Source of the DNA: Lachnospiraceae bacterium
GTDB lineage: Bacteria; Bacillota; Clostridia; Lachnospirales; Lachnospiraceae
Direction: 5' to 3'
NCBI GenBank assembly: GCA_017634975.1
Contig: JAGBMJ010000075.1
Coordinates: 1 to 40,975 of the forward strand
Length of the DNA stretch: 40,975 nucleotides
Below the pieces are notes generated by a model, which was given only the letters and a program-made list of their open reading frames with translations, was not told the DNA's origin and searched no databases. Position numbers and translations under genes: made by a program. Shown piece after piece: positions 24,555 to 34,165 of this stretch; position 1 is the first letter of the stretch, and the number at the start of each line of letters is the position of its first letter.

Positions 24555-25353
24555 AAAAGCTATGACTCCGGTACTGGAAACTTCACATCTGGGCATTGAC
24601 TTCGGTGGCCTGACGGCGGTGGATGAGTTTAATATCCGGATCGCACCGACCGAGATCAAAGGTCTGATCGGACCGAACGGTGCCGGAAAGACTACGATCT
24701 TTAACCTGCTGACCAAGGTGTATCAGCCGAGCCGCGGCACGATCCTGCTGGATGGTAAGGATACCCGCAGCATGTCGCCGGTACAGGTGAACCATGCGGG
24801 CATCGCCAGAACTTTCCAGAACATCCGTCTGTTTGATAAACTGACGGTGGAGGAAAACGTCAAGATCGGTCTGCACGAGCATATTTCCTACGGGATGTTT
24901 TCCGGCATTCTCCGTCTGCCTTCCTACTGGAAAGAGGAGAAGCGGGCACACGAAAGAGCACTGGAACTGTTGGATATCTTCGGAATGGCGGATCAGGCGG
25001 ATGTGCGGGCGGACAGCCTGCCGTATGGTGCGCAGCGGCGTCTGGAGATCGTGCGTGCTCTGGCGACGGAGCCGAAACTGCTGCTTCTGGATGAGCCGGC
25101 AGCCGGTATGAACCCTTCCGAAACCGAAGAACTGATGAACAATATCAAGAAGATCCGGGACGAGTTTCAGATCGCGGTCATGCTGATCGAGCACGATATG
25201 AATCTTGTTATGGGGATCTGTGAGAATATTGTGGTGGTGAACTTCGGAAAGATCATTGCGGAAGGAACTCCGACACAGATCCAGAATGACCCGCAGGTGA
25301 TTGAAGCGTATCTGGGCAGCGGCAGCAAAGAATCGAAGAAGGAGGAGAAATAG
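24547..25353 (+). CDS. livG: Branched-chain-type ABC transporter ATPase 1
   Basis: 268 residues. Walker A is GPNGAGKTT (about residue 42), Walker B ends LLLLDEPAAGMNP, and the LivG-type switch is LIEHDMNLVMGIC. The ABC signature is LPYGAQRRLEI, a known-style variant of the LSYGxQR seen in LivG proteins. Start after GAAGGAGGG, overlapping livM by 8 bases. It hydrolyses ATP with LivF to drive import. Confidence 0.95.
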   Translation: MSEKAMTPVLETSHLGIDFGGLTAVDEFNIRIAPTEIKGLIGPNGAGKTTIFNLLTKVYQPSRGTILLDGKDTRSMSPVQVNHAGIARTFQNIRLFDKLTVEENVKIGLHEHISYGMFSGILRLPSYWKEEKRAHERALELLDIFGMADQADVRADSLPYGAQRRLEIVRALATEPKLLLLDEPAAGMNPSETEELMNNIKKIRDEFQIAVMLIEHDMNLVMGICENIVVVNFGKIIAEGTPTQIQNDPQVIEAYLGSGSKESKKEEK

Positions 25354-25358
25354 CGCGT

Positions 25359-26069
25359 ATGGGTACGATGCTGAAAGTGGAAGACTTACAGGTGTATTAC
25401 GGCTCCATTCACGCGATCAAGGGTGTCTCCTTCGAAGTGAACGAGGGCGAGATCGTCACGCTGATCGGAGCAAACGGTGCAGGAAAATCTACGACACTGA
25501 ATACGGTAGGCGGGCTGCTTAAGGCACGCAGCGGACGCATTACCTTTGAAGACAAGGATCTGCATGGGGTACCGGCCAACAAGGTGGTCGCGGAAGGGAT
25601 GGCACTCTGTCCGGAAGGCCGACGGGTATTCCAGCATATGACCGTGCTGGAGAATCTGGAGATGGGCGCTTTTACCAGAAGCAGTGCGGAAGCCGCAGAA
25701 ACGCTGGAAAAAGTGTATGGGCTGTTTCCGAGACTGAAGGAACGCTACCGTCAGGTGGCGGGAACCTTATCCGGTGGTGAGCAGCAGATGCTGGCGATGG
25801 GACGGGCTCTGATGTCGCGTCCCAAGCTGATGATGCTGGATGAGCCTTCCATGGGGCTGGCACCGATCCTGGTGCAGCAGATCTTTGACATCATCGTGGA
25901 TATGAACCGGCAGGGCACGACGATCCTTCTGGTGGAACAGAATGCGCAGATGGCACTGTCCATCGCAAACCGTGCGTATGTACTGGAGACCGGGCGGATC
26001 ACAATGAGCGGAGACGCAAAAGAACTGGCAGCAAGTGAAGAAGTAAAGAAAGCATATTTAGGCGGTTAA
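25359..26069 (+). CDS. livF: Branched-chain-type ABC transporter ATPase 2
   Basis: 236 residues, normal for LivF. Walker A is GANGAGKST, signature is LSGGEQQMLAMGRAL, Walker B is MLDEPSMGLAP, and the switch region is LLVEQNAQMALSIA. Six bases after livG; its ribosome site (AGGAGG) lies in the livG end. It pairs with LivG on the cytoplasmic face of LivHM. Confidence 0.95.
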   Translation: MGTMLKVEDLQVYYGSIHAIKGVSFEVNEGEIVTLIGANGAGKSTTLNTVGGLLKARSGRITFEDKDLHGVPANKVVAEGMALCPEGRRVFQHMTVLENLEMGAFTRSSAEAAETLEKVYGLFPRLKERYRQVAGTLSGGEQQMLAMGRALMSRPKLMMLDEPSMGLAPILVQQIFDIIVDMNRQGTTILLVEQNAQMALSIANRAYVLETGRITMSGDAKELAASEEVKKAYLGG

Positions 26070-26084
26070 CGAAAGGGGAGAAAA

Positions 26085-29000
26085 ATGGCTAAGAGAACAG
26101 ACATCCACAAAGTATTGATCATCGGTTCCGGACCGATCATCATCGGACAGGCTTGCGAATTTGACTATTCCGGTACACAGGCGTGCAAGGCACTGCGCAG
26201 CCTGGGTTATGAGATCGTGTTGGTAAACTCCAACCCGGCGACTATTATGACAGATCCGGAGATGGCGGATGTGACTTATATCGAGCCGCTGAATGCGGAC
26301 CGGCTGGAGCAGATCATCGCAAAAGAAAGACCGGATGCGCTGCTTCCGAACCTGGGCGGACAGTCCGGCCTGAACCTTTGCGCAGAACTGAACAAAAAAG
26401 GCGTTCTGGACAAGTACGATGTGAAGGTGATCGGTGTACAGGTAGATGCCATTGAGCGTGGTGAGGACCGCGTGGAATTTAAGCAGACCATGGAAAGCCT
26501 CGGCATCGGCATGGCACGCAGTGAGGTTTCCTACAGTGTGGATGAGGCACTGAAGATCGCAGATGAGCTGGGTTATCCGGTGGTATTGCGTCCGGCATAT
26601 ACCATGGGTGGTACCGGCGGCGGTCTGGTATATAACAAAGAAGAGCTGAAGACCGTGTGTGCACGTGGTCTGCAGGCATCTCCGGTAGGACAGGTACTGG
26701 TAGAAGAGTGTGTAGCCGGCTGGGAAGAGCTGGAACTGGAAGTGGTACGTGATAAGGAAGGTAAGATGATCACGGTCTGCTTCATCGAGAACGTGGATCC
26801 GATGGGCGTACATACCGGTGATTCCTTCTGTACCGCACCGATGCTGACCATTTCTGAAGACCTGCAGAAGCGTCTGCAGGAGCAGGCATACAGGATCGTA
26901 GATAAGATCCAGGTGATCGGCGGTACCAACGTGCAGTTTGCACACGATCCCAAGACCGATCGTATCATCGTGATCGAGATCAACCCGCGTACCTCCCGTT
27001 CGTCCGCGCTGGCGTCCAAGGCGACCGGTTTCCCGATCGCACTGGTATCCGCTATGCTGGCTTCCGGACTGACCCTGTCCGAGATCCCCTGCGGCAAGTA
27101 CGGCACACTGGATAAATACGTTCCGGGCGGCGACTATGTGGTAGTGAAGTTTGCACGCTGGGCATTTGAAAAGTTCAAGGGCGTCGAAGACAAGCTGGGC
27201 ACACAGATGCGTGCGGTCGGCGAGGTTATGAGCATCGGCAAGAACTATAAAGAAGCCTTCCAGAAGGCGGTGCGTTCTCTGGAGAAAGGGCGTTACGGTC
27301 TGGGACACGTGAAGGGCTTTGACAAACTGTCCAAGGAGGAACTGCTGCAGAAGCTGATCACTCCCAACAGCGAGCGTCACTTCCAGATGTACGAAGCGAT
27401 CCGCAAGGGCGCTACCGTGGATGAGATCCACGAGATCACCAAGGTAAAGAAGTATTTCATCGAGCAGATGAAGGAATTGGTAGATGAGGAAGAAGCGCTG
27501 ATCGCGAAATATGCGGGCAAGGTGCCCACAGGCGCAGATGCCGATTGGGATGCGGCATTGACGCAGGCGAAGAAAGACGGCTTCTCCGATCTGTACCTGG
27601 CACAGATCCTGGATACCACGGAGGATGCGATCCGCAACCGCCGTACGGCTCTGAATGTGGTAGAGCACTGGGACAAGGTGCACGTATCCGGTACCGAAGA
27701 GAGCTGCTATTACTACTCCAGCTACAACCTGGACAAGGATATCGCGGAAGCAACCGACCGTCAGAAGATCATGATCCTGGGCGGCGGACCGAACCGTATC
27801 GGCCAGGGTATCGAGTTTGACTACTGCTGTGTACACGCAGCAATGTCGCTGAAAAAGCTGGGCTTTGAGACCATCATTGTCAACTGCAATCCGGAGACCG
27901 TATCGACCGACTATGATACCTCCGATAAGCTGTATTTTGAGCCGCTGACCCTGGAAGATGTACTGAGCATCTATCACAAGGAAAAGCCGGTGGGTGTGAT
28001 CGCGCAGTTTGGCGGCCAGACACCGCTCAACCTGGCAGCGGATCTGGAAAAGAACGGCGTAAAGATCCTGGGTACTTCTCCGGCAGTCATTGATCTGGCA
28101 GAAGACCGTGACCAGTTCCGTGCGATGATGGATAAGCTGGAAATCCCGATGCCGGAATCCGGTATGGCTACCACCGTTGAGGAAGCAACCGCGATCGCAG
28201 CACGCATCGGTTATCCGGTCATGGTACGTCCGTCTTATGTTCTCGGCGGCCGTGGTATGGAAGTGGTTTATGACGAGCAGAGTATTGCAGAATATATGAA
28301 GGCAGCGGTTGGCGTGACACCGGATCGTCCGATTTTGATCGACCGTTTCCTGAATCACGCGCTGGAGTGCGAGGCCGACGCGATCAGCGACGGTACCCAC
28401 GCATATGTACCGGCAGTTATGGAGCACATCGAGCTGGCAGGTATCCACTCCGGTGACTCCGCTTGTATGATCCCGTCCAAGCACATTCCGGACGAGCAGT
28501 TAAAGACGATCAAGGAATACACCAGAAAGATCGCCGAAGAGATGCATGTAGTAGGTCTTATGAATATGCAGTATGCGATCGAGAACGGTAAGGTATATGT
28601 GCTGGAAGCCAATCCGCGTGCATCCCGTACCGTGCCTCTGGTATCCAAGGTATGCGGTATCCGTATGGTGCCGCTGGCAACCGATATCATCACTTCCGAA
28701 CTGACCGGACGCAAGTCTCCGGTACCGGAACTGACCGAAAGAACGATCCCGTATTACGGTGTGAAGGAAGCGGTATTCCCGTTCAATATGTTCCAGGAAG
28801 TAGACCCGATCCTCGGGCCGGAAATGCGTTCCACCGGTGAAGTGCTGGGTATCTCCAAGTCGCTGGCAGGCGCATTCTACAAGGCAGAGGAAGGCGCAAA
28901 TGCAAATCTTCCGCTGGAAGGCACCGTACTGATCTCCGTAAACCGCAAGGATAAGCCGGAAGTGGCAGAGGTCGCAAAAGCGTTTAAGGAAGCGGGCTTC

Positions 29001-29324
29001 AAGATCCTGGCAACCGGTTCGACCTATGATCTGATCAGGGAAAACGGCATCGAGGCAGAAAAGGTGAACAAGCTGTACGAAGGCCGTCCGAATATCTTAG
29101 ACTTGATCACCAACGAGCAGATCCAGCTGATCGTGAACACACCGGTCGGTAAGGACAGCGTTCACGACGACAGCTACCTGCGTAAGGCGGCGATCAAAGC
29201 GCGCATTCCGTACATCACTACGATGGCAGCAGCAAAGGCGGCAGCTGACGGCATCCGCCACGTCAAGAAGCACGGCCAGAGCGACGTGAAGAGCATCCAG
29301 GAATGGCATAGAACAATTTCTTAA
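26085..29324 (+). CDS. carB: Carbamoyl-phosphate synthase large subunit
   Basis: 1079 residues, full length. It makes carbamoyl phosphate from bicarbonate, ammonia and two ATP, feeding pyrimidine and arginine synthesis. Two homologous halves are clear: the first opens IGSGPIIIGQACEFDYSG and the second GGGPNRIGQGIEFDYCC (about residue 565). Each has an ATP-grasp domain with paired glycine-rich loops (GGTGGGLVYN; VLGGRGMEVVYD). The C-terminal MGS-like allosteric domain (about 940-1079) includes ATGSTYDLI and VNTPVGKDS. It is only 15 bases after livF, so probably in the same transcript. The small subunit carA is not in this window. Confidence 0.97.
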   Translation: MAKRTDIHKVLIIGSGPIIIGQACEFDYSGTQACKALRSLGYEIVLVNSNPATIMTDPEMADVTYIEPLNADRLEQIIAKERPDALLPNLGGQSGLNLCAELNKKGVLDKYDVKVIGVQVDAIERGEDRVEFKQTMESLGIGMARSEVSYSVDEALKIADELGYPVVLRPAYTMGGTGGGLVYNKEELKTVCARGLQASPVGQVLVEECVAGWEELELEVVRDKEGKMITVCFIENVDPMGVHTGDSFCTAPMLTISEDLQKRLQEQAYRIVDKIQVIGGTNVQFAHDPKTDRIIVIEINPRTSRSSALASKATGFPIALVSAMLASGLTLSEIPCGKYGTLDKYVPGGDYVVVKFARWAFEKFKGVEDKLGTQMRAVGEVMSIGKNYKEAFQKAVRSLEKGRYGLGHVKGFDKLSKEELLQKLITPNSERHFQMYEAIRKGATVDEIHEITKVKKYFIEQMKELVDEEEALIAKYAGKVPTGADADWDAALTQAKKDGFSDLYLAQILDTTEDAIRNRRTALNVVEHWDKVHVSGTEESCYYYSSYNLDKDIAEATDRQKIMILGGGPNRIGQGIEFDYCCVHAAMSLKKLGFETIIVNCNPETVSTDYDTSDKLYFEPLTLEDVLSIYHKEKPVGVIAQFGGQTPLNLAADLEKNGVKILGTSPAVIDLAEDRDQFRAMMDKLEIPMPESGMATTVEEATAIAARIGYPVMVRPSYVLGGRGMEVVYDEQSIAEYMKAAVGVTPDRPILIDRFLNHALECEADAISDGTHAYVPAVMEHIELAGIHSGDSACMIPSKHIPDEQLKTIKEYTRKIAEEMHVVGLMNMQYAIENGKVYVLEANPRASRTVPLVSKVCGIRMVPLATDIITSELTGRKSPVPELTERTIPYYGVKEAVFPFNMFQEVDPILGPEMRSTGEVLGISKSLAGAFYKAEEGANANLPLEGTVLISVNRKDKPEVAEVAKAFKEAGFKILATGSTYDLIRENGIEAEKVNKLYEGRPNILDLITNEQIQLIVNTPVGKDSVHDDSYLRKAAIKARIPYITTMAAAKAAADGIRHVKKHGQSDVKSIQEWHRTIS

Positions 29325-29490
29325 TGAGACCAAGCGTAAGCGCCGGGCGAATTTAGAAATTGTCTACACCTGAACACTTAACGAGACCGAGCACCGGAAA
29401 CGGTGCGAAGGTCGAGTTTAGTGGGCACGGTGCTACCCGTGGAAAAGTGCGAGCATAGTAATACATGGCGTTACCCGCAGAAAAGTCCGG
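29312..29490. other. Repeat-rich, structured intergenic region downstream of carB
   Basis: ACAATTTCT at the carB end pairs with AGAAATTGT about 40 bases on. A second, related unit (29378-29423) starts with a similar TTAACGAGACCGAGC and folds as a stem with CACCG-GAAA-CGGTG at its tip. Two further imperfect direct repeats share TACCCG..GAAAAGT.CG.GCA at about 29431-29455 and 29474-29498. No open frame is credible. It looks like structured RNA or decayed repeats ahead of the next operon; I recognise no riboswitch. Confidence 0.4.
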
Positions 29491-29555
29491 GCAGATGAAT
29501 GAAGTAATATATTCTCCATCGGGGAGAGTATGTATAATTAAGGGAGGAAAGAATT

Positions 29556-30461
29556 ATGAAAAAGAAATTGGCAGCAGTATGTATGGCAGCAGTGATGAGC
29601 GTCAGCGCGCTTACGGCATGCGGTGGTGAGACAGTACCCGCAGCAGGCGGCAGTGCTCCGGCAGCACAGGCAGGTCAGGAGACTTCCAGCAAGCTTACCG
29701 CAAAGGTGATCGATGTGGATCTGACCACCGAGGAGTATGCGTTCGGTATTGACAAGGATCAGCCGGAACTGCTGGAAAAGACCAACGAGTACATCGCACA
29801 GATCATGTCCGACGGTACCTTTGATGAGATCTGTAACAAGTATTTCGGTGACGGCACTCCGACACCGGTAGTTTCCGCAGCAGAGGATTCTTCCAAGGAT
29901 CAGCTGCTGGTAGCGACCAATGCAGCATTTGCTCCGTTTGAGTACATGGAAGGTGACAGTTATCTGGGCATCGATATGGAGATCGCAGCCGGTCTTGCAG
30001 AGTACCTGGGCAAGGAACTGGTGATCCAGAACATGGAATTCGACGCGGTATGTCTGTCCGTTGGCCAGCACAAGAGTGATATCGCAATGTCCGGTCTGAC
30101 CATCAAGGAAGAGCGTAAAGAGTTTGTATCCTTTACCGATCCGTATTATGAGGCTTCCCAGAAACTGGTGGTACGTTCCGACAATACCGAGTTTGACGGC
30201 TGTGCGGATGCCGCAGCGATCGAAGCGATCCTGAATGCAAAGGACAGCAGTGTATCCGTAGGCGTACAGAACGGTACGACCGGCCAGCTGTATTGTGAAG
30301 GCGATGAAGAGTGGGGGTTTGCAGGCTACCAGATGACATGCAAGGGCTACAAAAACGGCTCTCTGGCTGTACAGGATCTGCTGAACGGAAACCTGGACTA
30401 TGTGGTGATCGATGCCGCTCCGGCGAAATTTATAACAGAATCCATCAACGCATTACAGTAA
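29556..30461 (+). CDS. Amino-acid ABC transporter binding lipoprotein, apparently circularly permuted
   Basis: 301 residues, start after GGGAGGAAAG. Lipoprotein signal ends at LTAC (Cys22). The type 3 solute-binding fold is present in an unusual order. Residues 46-100 (DLTTEEYAFGIDKDQPELL and SDGTFDEICNKYFG) match what is normally the C-terminal end of such proteins. A linker (101-114) then leads to the usual N-terminal part (LLVATNAAFAPFEYMEG, GIDMEIAAGLAEYLGK). The protein ends at VVIDAAPAKFITESINALQ, just where the missing end would normally follow. It probably binds a polar amino acid for the permease and ATPase encoded next; which one is not readable. Confidence 0.88.
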   Translation: MKKKLAAVCMAAVMSVSALTACGGETVPAAGGSAPAAQAGQETSSKLTAKVIDVDLTTEEYAFGIDKDQPELLEKTNEYIAQIMSDGTFDEICNKYFGDGTPTPVVSAAEDSSKDQLLVATNAAFAPFEYMEGDSYLGIDMEIAAGLAEYLGKELVIQNMEFDAVCLSVGQHKSDIAMSGLTIKEERKEFVSFTDPYYEASQKLVVRSDNTEFDGCADAAAIEAILNAKDSSVSVGVQNGTTGQLYCEGDEEWGFAGYQMTCKGYKNGSLAVQDLLNGNLDYVVIDAAPAKFITESINALQ

Positions 30462-30470
30462 AAATTGTTT

Positions 30471-30506
30471 GGGCAGGGAGAGTATCGTATTTCCCTGCCC
30501 TGTTTT
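30471..30506 (+). terminator. Intercistronic hairpin, partial terminator
   Basis: GGGCAGGGA (30471-30479) pairs with TCCCTGCCC (30492-30500), followed by TGTTTTC. It lies between the binding-protein and permease genes, a place where such hairpins often keep permease expression lower. Confidence 0.65.
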
Positions 30507-30533
30507 CAAATCAGGTAAGGATAGCATAGAGTT

Positions 30534-31244
30534 ATGGACGGCTTTGGGCGTAAAATAGAACGGTTTATACAATATTTCTTTGATTACGGCGGATACAACA
30601 AAGTACTGGAAGGTCTGAAAAACACGCTGACCATTGCAGTGCTAGGTCTGATCATCGGTATCGTGATCGGTACGGTGATCGCAGCGGTAAGAGTAGTGCC
30701 GAAATACAAGGTGCTGCCGAGGGTGCTGAATGCGATCTGCTCTTTCTATGTGGGACTGTTCCGTGGTACGCCGATGGTCGTACAGCTTTTGATCTTTTAC
30801 TATGTACTGCTCCCGCTTCTGGGGGTAAAGATGACCGGCGTGCAGGTGTCCATCTGGGTATTCGGACTCAACAGCGGCGCTTATATCTCCGAGATCATGC
30901 GAAGCGGTATCCAGTCCGTGGATCCCGGGCAGATGGAAGCCGGCCGGGCATTGGGCTTGAGCTTTACCACTACGATGCTGCAGATCGTGATCCCGCAGGC
31001 AGTGAAAAATATCCTGCCGACACTGGGAAATGAGTTTATCGCGCTGATCAAGGAGACTTCGGTTGTCAGCTTTGTAGGTGCAAACGATCTGTATGTGGCG
31101 TTCAGCTATATCGGAAGCAACAGTTATGAATTTATGGTGCCGTACCTGGTGATGGCGATCATCTATATTTTGCTGGTGGTGATCATATCCCTGCTCATCA
31201 AACTGATGGAACGGCAGCTGGGCAAGAGTGACCGCAGGAAGTAG
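30534..31244 (+). CDS. Polar amino-acid ABC transporter permease
   Basis: 236 residues of the HisM/GlnP type. About five hydrophobic segments span 22-48, 60-85, 90-110, 160-180 and 200-225. The family motif for binding the ATPase is present as SGIQSVDPGQMEAGRALGLS (about residues 122-141). FYVGLFRGTPMVVQL is the typical segment before it. Probably works as a homodimer. 73 bases after the binding protein and 38 before the ATPase. Confidence 0.94.
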   Translation: MDGFGRKIERFIQYFFDYGGYNKVLEGLKNTLTIAVLGLIIGIVIGTVIAAVRVVPKYKVLPRVLNAICSFYVGLFRGTPMVVQLLIFYYVLLPLLGVKMTGVQVSIWVFGLNSGAYISEIMRSGIQSVDPGQMEAGRALGLSFTTTMLQIVIPQAVKNILPTLGNEFIALIKETSVVSFVGANDLYVAFSYIGSNSYEFMVPYLVMAIIYILLVVIISLLIKLMERQLGKSDRRK

Positions 31245-31281
31245 CAAAGTTGCGCGAAGCGCCGGATGAGGGGTATATACT

Positions 31282-32079
31282 ATGGCAGAAAAAGAAACCA
31301 AACAATTAATCCTGGATGTCAAAGGTCTTAAAAAGTCTTTTGACAGCAAACAGGTCTTAAACGGGATCGATGTACAGATCTATAAAGGCGATATCGTTTG
31401 TGTGATCGGACCTTCCGGCTCCGGGAAGAGCACCTTTCTGCGCTGCTTAAACTGTATGGAAGACCCTACCGGCGGACAGATCATGTTTGACGGTGTGGAT
31501 ATTGCGGATATGAGCGTAGATATCAATGTGCACCGCCAGAAGATGGGAATGGTGTTCCAGCATTTCAATCTGTTTAACAACAAAACCGTGATCCAGAACA
31601 TTATGCTGGCGCCGGTGCATACCCATACCAAGGCGTTCCAAAAGAACAAAGCGGCATCAGGGTACACTTCGGCAGCCCAGATCAAAGAGCAGGCGAAAGA
31701 GGAAGCGATGACGCTGCTGAAGCGCATCGGTCTGGAGGATAAAGCGGATGTGTACCCGTCAACACTTTCCGGCGGACAGAAGCAGCGTGTGGCGATCGTA
31801 CGGTCCCTGGCAATGAAGCCGGATGTGATCCTTTTCGATGAGCCGACCAGTGCGCTGGATCCCGAGATGGTCGGGGAAGTGCTGGATCTGATGCGGGATG
31901 TAGCGCATGAAGGAATGACGATGATCATCGTAACGCACGAGATGGGGTTTGCAAGAGAAGTGGCGAACCGGGTGCTGTTTATCGATGGAGGCAGGATCCT
32001 GGAAAGCGGTGACCCAAAGACCTTCTTCGGGAACCCGCAGAACCCGCGTCTTAAAGAATTTTTATCGAAGGTATTATGA
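31282..32079 (+). CDS. Polar amino-acid ABC transporter ATPase (GlnQ/HisP type)
   Basis: 265 residues. Walker [10 protein letters not shown] (about residue 43), signature [11 protein letters not shown], Walker [14 protein letters not shown], switch [11 protein letters not shown]. Between the Q-loop and the signature there is an extra stretch of roughly 15-20 residues rich in Lys/Ala/Gln (around [19 protein letters not shown]) that most GlnQ proteins lack. It overlaps the next gene by 4 bases (ATGA). Confidence 0.95.
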   Translation: MAEKETKQLILDVKGLKKSFDSKQVLNGIDVQIYKGDIVCVIGPSGSGKSTFLRCLNCMEDPTGGQIMFDGVDIADMSVDINVHRQKMGMVFQHFNLFNNKTVIQNIMLAPVHTHTKAFQKNKAASGYTSAAQIKEQAKEEAMTLLKRIGLEDKADVYPSTLSGGQKQRVAIVRSLAMKPDVILFDEPTSALDPEMVGEVLDLMRDVAHEGMTMIIVTHEMGFAREVANRVLFIDGGRILESGDPKTFFGNPQNPRLKEFLSKVL

Positions 32080-33386
32080 TCGGTATTGTTCGAAAACGAT
32101 TAATCGAAATGATGTATCCGAAAGGTATGCCGAATCCTTTCTTGCGGAAAGCGACGGAAAAATCGTCTGCGTTCCCGCTGAAGGAAAAGATCTCGCAGCA
32201 GTATCGGAAAGTTCTGCTGCTGCTTCTTGCGGCGGCCTTTTTTCTGTCCGTGTTGTTTCTGGCTGACCGCATTCCGGCACCGAAGCTGAAAATCGGGGAA
32301 AGCAGTCGGGAGGCCCTGACGGAAACGGCGCCGACAAAGAAAAAGAGTCATGGGAAGCAGATCCTGCTCGGAACTGTGATCGCACTTTTGATGATCGCGG
32401 CAGTCGGTGCCGGTATCTGGGCGGTGGTGCAGAGCCGCGGCGGCAGGAGCGCCAAGGAGAGTGTCGGTATGGAGGAGAGCCTGATCACAGAAGGAGAGCC
32501 GGCGGAGAGCGGGCAGGATCTGTGGACGATCACCTCCGATGCGACCTTTGAGCTGCCGGAAGAGGAGGTCGAAGAGATAACGGAAAGCGTATCGGAGAAT
32601 GCGGTGGAAGAGGAGCCGGAAGAGGAGCTGGATGCGGATGATCTGGTCATGCCGGGACGGCAGGCGATCCAGGGAGATGTGATCTTTGTCGGAGATTCCC
32701 GCTTTGTGGCTATGTCGACGGCAGTACGTTTTGACGACCTGTATATTGCCCGGGTAGCGATCGGTTATGACTGGTTTCGTGATACGGCAATACCGGAGCT
32801 GGATCGTGCAGCCGTGCCGGGAGCAAGGGTCGTGATCAATATGGGCGTCAATGATCTGGAAAATGCCGGACGATATGCGGAACTGATCAATGAAAATATG
32901 GACCGCTGGACGGCAGCGGGGTTGATCCTATACTATATGTCAGTCAATCCCGTGATCGACGGCAAATCCTATGCGACCAACGAGATGATCGAGAACTTTA
33001 ACGCAAAGATGCAGGAGACACTGGATCCCAGGGTATACTGGATCGATACATACACGCCGCTGATGGAAAGCGGAATACAGTCTCCGGACGGAGTGCATTA
33101 CCGGGATGAGACCAGTCGTCTGATCTATGAGTATTGCAGGAAAGCGCTGGAAGAAAACGCGCCGGAGCAGCCGGCGATCCGTCAGCTGGAGCTGCAAACG
33201 CCGGAAGAAGGTTTGCCGGAAGGTGTTTTGCCGGTTGGAGGAGAAGTGCCGCTGCCGGATACACAGCCGACTGTATTACCGCAGGCAGTGACTCCATCGG
33301 AAGAAGCACCGGTGCAGCCGGATATACAGCCCCCGGCGGATGTACAAGAGCAGCCGGCATTGGAAGCTGTTCCGGTACAGCCATAG
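32076..33386 (+). CDS. Membrane-anchored SGNH-hydrolase-like protein
   Basis: 436 residues. The start overlaps the ATPase stop (ATGA) with a GAAGG ribosome site, so translation is coupled. Two hydrophobic segments lie at about 44-63 and 90-113, followed by an acidic linker (about 120-195). The SGNH fold comes next: FVGDSRF with candidate nucleophile Ser208, INMGVNDL with Asn259, and DGVHY with Asp338/His341. The C-terminus (375-436) is Pro/Glu/Gln-rich, wall-spanning in style. SGNH proteins de-esterify or acylate carbohydrate or peptidoglycan; the true substrate is unknown. Two membrane segments would place the catalytic domain on the same side as the basic N-terminus, which conflicts with an outside enzyme unless one segment is not used. 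Confidence 0.8.
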   Translation: MIGIVRKRLIEMMYPKGMPNPFLRKATEKSSAFPLKEKISQQYRKVLLLLLAAAFFLSVLFLADRIPAPKLKIGESSREALTETAPTKKKSHGKQILLGTVIALLMIAAVGAGIWAVVQSRGGRSAKESVGMEESLITEGEPAESGQDLWTITSDATFELPEEEVEEITESVSENAVEEEPEEELDADDLVMPGRQAIQGDVIFVGDSRFVAMSTAVRFDDLYIARVAIGYDWFRDTAIPELDRAAVPGARVVINMGVNDLENAGRYAELINENMDRWTAAGLILYYMSVNPVIDGKSYATNEMIENFNAKMQETLDPRVYWIDTYTPLMESGIQSPDGVHYRDETSRLIYEYCRKALEENAPEQPAIRQLELQTPEEGLPEGVLPVGGEVPLPDTQPTVLPQAVTPSEEAPVQPDIQPPADVQEQPALEAVPVQP

Positions 33387-33399
33387 ACAGTCCTAAAAA

Positions 33400-33432
33400 A
33401 TCCCCTCCGCGAAATGCGGAGGGGATCGTTTT
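33400..33432. terminator. Bidirectional terminator
   Basis: ATCCCCTCCGC (33400-33410) pairs perfectly with GCGGAGGGGAT (33416-33426). It is followed by CGTTTT on the plus strand and a run of six Ts on the minus strand, so it can serve both convergent genes. Confidence 0.85.
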
Positions 33433-33457
33433 GTGTAACAACCGATTTTTATGCTGT

Positions 33458-34106
33458 TTATGCAGTAGTGGTTTCAGCTTTCATCTGTTCTGCATAGTTA
33501 TCAAACAGGCTCTGGACTGCACCGTAGGTTCTCTGGCTGATCTCCGGAAGATCGTCGCCCCAGGCATTGGTTGCCTGCTTAAAGCCCTTTTCAAAAGCCT
33601 TGCGCATATCCTCCATCTTGGAAGGATCTCCGCCGGTCAGCGCCTTTGCAAAATCAAAGATGCGCTCGGAGGTCTGCTTCACGCCCCAATAGCCGTCTTC
33701 GGCGATGTCCGCCTGGGCCTGCGCTTTGGTGGCAGCATCCACTTCAATGCCTTCAAACATCGATTTTAAGTTCTTGCCGTTTGCGATGTCAAAGGTCATC
33801 CCCTGTTTTGTAAACAACTGGTTTACGATGTTCTGCAGCTGCTGGGTATGCGCTTCGGCATCGGCCTTTAGCTGTGCGATCAGCTTCGGATCCTGCTTGT
33901 AGGTCTTTTTGTTTTCTGCTGCAGATTTCTCCGCTGCAACATCTGCGCTTCGCTCGTATTTTACGCCCTCGCTGGCAGCGCTGCTCTTTGCGGATACTTC
34001 TTCGGTGGTCTTCTGGTTCACCGTACCGGTTGGCTTGGAAGCGGTATAATTATACGCGCTTGCCGCACTGGTTGCTACACTTCCCGTAAGTCCGTTTACG
34101 CTCATG
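33458..34106 (-). CDS. Hypothetical protein, possibly DUF5610-like
   Basis: 215 residues from MSVNGLTG, whose ATG follows AGAAAGGA; an upstream in-frame ATG lacks a good ribosome site. The N-terminal 75 residues are Ser/Thr/Ala-rich and look disordered. A basic helix (KKTYKQDPKLIAQLKADAEA) follows, then a helical domain (about 90-215) with DFAKALTGGD and GFKQATNAWGDDLPEISQRT. The last segment recalls DUF5610-type proteins, an uncharacterised group; this is a weak recognition. No signal peptide or membrane segment. Single-gene unit with its own promoter. Confidence 0.7.
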
Positions 34107-34165
34107 TTCACCATTCCTTTCTGATCTTTCAATGTAGCTGAATAGCGCCTATAGATACATAATTA

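Noticed and set aside
26058-28484. Open frame of about 800 codons on the minus strand across carB
   Set aside because: Low-complexity His/Leu/Arg composition and complete overlap with carB; a codon-bias artefact.
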